From assembly GCA_027030435.1 (NCBI GenBank), contig JALVEX010000353.1, positions 1 to 8,158 on the forward strand: a stretch of 8,158 bases of DNA. The letters are read 5' to 3'. Source of the DNA: Paracoccaceae bacterium (GTDB lineage Bacteria > Pseudomonadota > Alphaproteobacteria > Rhodobacterales > Rhodobacteraceae). Below are positions 7,478 through 8,158 of the stretch, piece after piece. The notes beneath the pieces are model-generated. The model made no database searches and was not told where the DNA came from. It worked only from the letters and a program-made list of their open reading frames with translations. The stretch's first letter is position 1, and each line of letters begins with the position of its first letter. A program made the position numbers and the translations under genes.

Positions 7478-7506
7478 TGGAGGGTGCCGGGGCCCGCGCC
7501 TGTCAA
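7478..7506 (-). promoter_or_regulatory. Weak candidate promoter for infC
   Basis: On the minus strand a perfect TTGACA occurs at 7506-7501. About 17-19 nt downstream only poor -10 matches exist (CCTCCA to TCCAAA). If used, it would give a leader of roughly 100 nt before the ATA start. The -35 match is striking, but the lack of a good -10 keeps confidence low. Confidence 0.25.
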
Positions 7507-7557
7507 TGGCGGGGAATGCGGGGCACAATGAGGGCGCACAATAAAGGGGGCTCTGTC

Positions 7558-8124
7558 ATGAACAGATCAGTAATCATTATCCTTCTGCTCGCGGTGCTCG
7601 GCATCGGCGGGTGGTATTACATGAAAGGCGGCGAGGGCGCGATGGATGGCGCGAAGGATGCGGCTTCCGATGCGGCCGGCGCGGCGGCCGATGCTGTCGA
7701 AAGCGCCGGTGAAGCGGCCGGCAATGCCGTCGATGCCGTGAAGGATGCTGCCAGCGATGCGGCTGGCGCGGCCAGTGAAGCGGCGGGCAATGTGGTGGAT
7801 GCCGCAACGGATGCCGCCGGCAATGCCGCCGATGCCGCAACGGATGCCGCCAGCGATGCAGCGGGTGCGGTGACGGATGCCGCCAGTGATGCCACGAATG
7901 CAGCGATGGGGGCTGCAAGCGATGCGGCCGGGGGTGCCATGGACGCGGCATCGCTCCTCGATCCCCAGAATTTCGATGCTGCGAAAGTCTCCGCGCTGCT
8001 CGAAAGTGCCGATATCGCCCCTGATCAGAAAACCATGCTGAAGGATCTGGTGGCGAAAGCCGCCGAAAATCCGGAGATGGTCGCCACGGTGATCCAGCAG
8101 ATCAAGGCCGCGCTGGGGATGTGA
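7558..8124 (+). CDS. Membrane-anchored Ala/Asp-rich protein with 11-residue (hendecad) repeats
   Basis: I do not recognise a named family. The 188-aa protein starts with one uncleaved-looking membrane helix (about residues 4-22, VIIILLLAVLGIGGWYYM) and a short KGGEG spacer. Residues 30-135 follow, composed almost entirely of Ala, Asp, Gly, Ser, Val, Thr and Asn. They fall into 11-residue units (DGAKDAASDAA, DAVKDAASDAA, DAATDAAGNAA, DAATDAASDAA and others) with one 7-residue unit at 52-58. This 11/7 phasing suits a long amphipathic helix or hendecad coiled coil, as in group 3 LEA-like proteins. A distinct C-terminal domain (about 136-188, LDPQNFDAAKVSALLES to the end) has normal composition and looks helical. 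The long part probably lies in the periplasm. The start at 7558 is favoured by AAAGGGGG (7543-7550) and by the membrane helix directly after it. The gene is divergent from infC. Function unknown. Confidence 0.8.
   Translation: MNRSVIIILLLAVLGIGGWYYMKGGEGAMDGAKDAASDAAGAAADAVESAGEAAGNAVDAVKDAASDAAGAASEAAGNVVDAATDAAGNAADAATDAASDAAGAVTDAASDATNAAMGAASDAAGGAMDAASLLDPQNFDAAKVSALLESADIAPDQKTMLKDLVAKAAENPEMVATVIQQIKAALGM
7645..7962 (+). repeat. 33-nt tandem repeat region inside the Ala-rich gene
   Basis: The DNA repeats with a 33-nt period matching the 11-residue protein unit. The 12-mer ACGGATGCCGCC occurs at 7807, 7840 and 7873, exactly 33 nt apart. A longer block starting GATGCCGCAACGGATGCCGC is identical at 7798 and 7831. 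Outer units (from 7645, and to 7962) are more diverged, and one unit is only 21 nt (7711-7731). Near-identical central copies suggest recent duplication by slippage or recombination. Confidence 0.85.
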
Positions 8125-8158
8125 TCCCGGGGGCATTCGCGAGAAAGGAAACCCGCGC

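Noticed and set aside
7477..7557. An extended start for the Ala-rich protein at 7477
   Set aside because: The extra 27 residues precede the membrane helix, look random, and a good Shine-Dalgarno supports 7558.
7645..7962. A CRISPR-like array or other non-coding repeat
   Set aside because: The 33-nt units are contiguous without spacers and stay in frame as 11-residue protein repeats.

Overview
The window looks like chromosomal DNA from a high-GC alphaproteobacterium, most likely Rhodobacteraceae. I infer this from the strong GC-biased codon use, the IF3 N-terminus (IARRPHNAPP...), the S-L-M order of the molybdenum hydroxylase genes, and the split YeeE/DUF6691 pair. No taxon could be confirmed by search.

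Layout, left to right. (1) 1-704, plus strand: the last 34 codons of a membrane protein, probably the YeeE/YedE half, and a complete DUF6691/YeeE-like protein with a conserved GFCPGTG motif. Together they are a putative sulfur-compound permease, and the unit ends at an intrinsic terminator (741-771). (2) 895-5714, plus strand: a molybdenum hydroxylase cluster. It holds an XdhC-family Moco maturation factor, then the 2Fe-2S small subunit, the molybdopterin large subunit and the FAD medium subunit, in the coxS-coxL-coxM order of form II 'CO dehydrogenases'. The large subunit carries AYRGAGR where true aerobic CO dehydrogenase carries AYRCSFR. It therefore lacks the Cu-binding cysteine, and CO may not be its substrate. 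A terminator follows at 5741-5770. (3) 5785-6723, minus strand: an HNH_2-type nuclease with an unassigned N-terminal domain that looks PUA/EVE-like, convergent with the cox genes. (4) 6820-7371, minus strand: infC (translation initiation factor IF3), with a strong terminator at its 3' end. The reading frame has no ATG, GTG or TTG before the middle of the protein. The best start is an ATA codon 8 nt after an AAGGA Shine-Dalgarno, which fits the known use of rare start codons for IF3 autoregulation. (5) 7558-8124, plus strand, divergent from infC: a 188-aa membrane-anchored, Ala/Asp-rich protein built from 11-residue (33-nt) repeats, ending in a small non-repetitive domain.

How the genes work together. 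XdhC probably inserts or sulfurates the cofactor of the S-L-M enzyme. In that enzyme electrons would pass from Mo-MCD (L) through two 2Fe-2S clusters (S) to FAD (M). The sulfur permease, HNH protein, IF3 and repeat protein look like separate transcription units. I see no tRNA, rRNA, CRISPR array, insertion sequence or clear defence island. The most notable items are the ATA start of infC, the hendecad-repeat protein, and the HNH protein with its putative reader domain.
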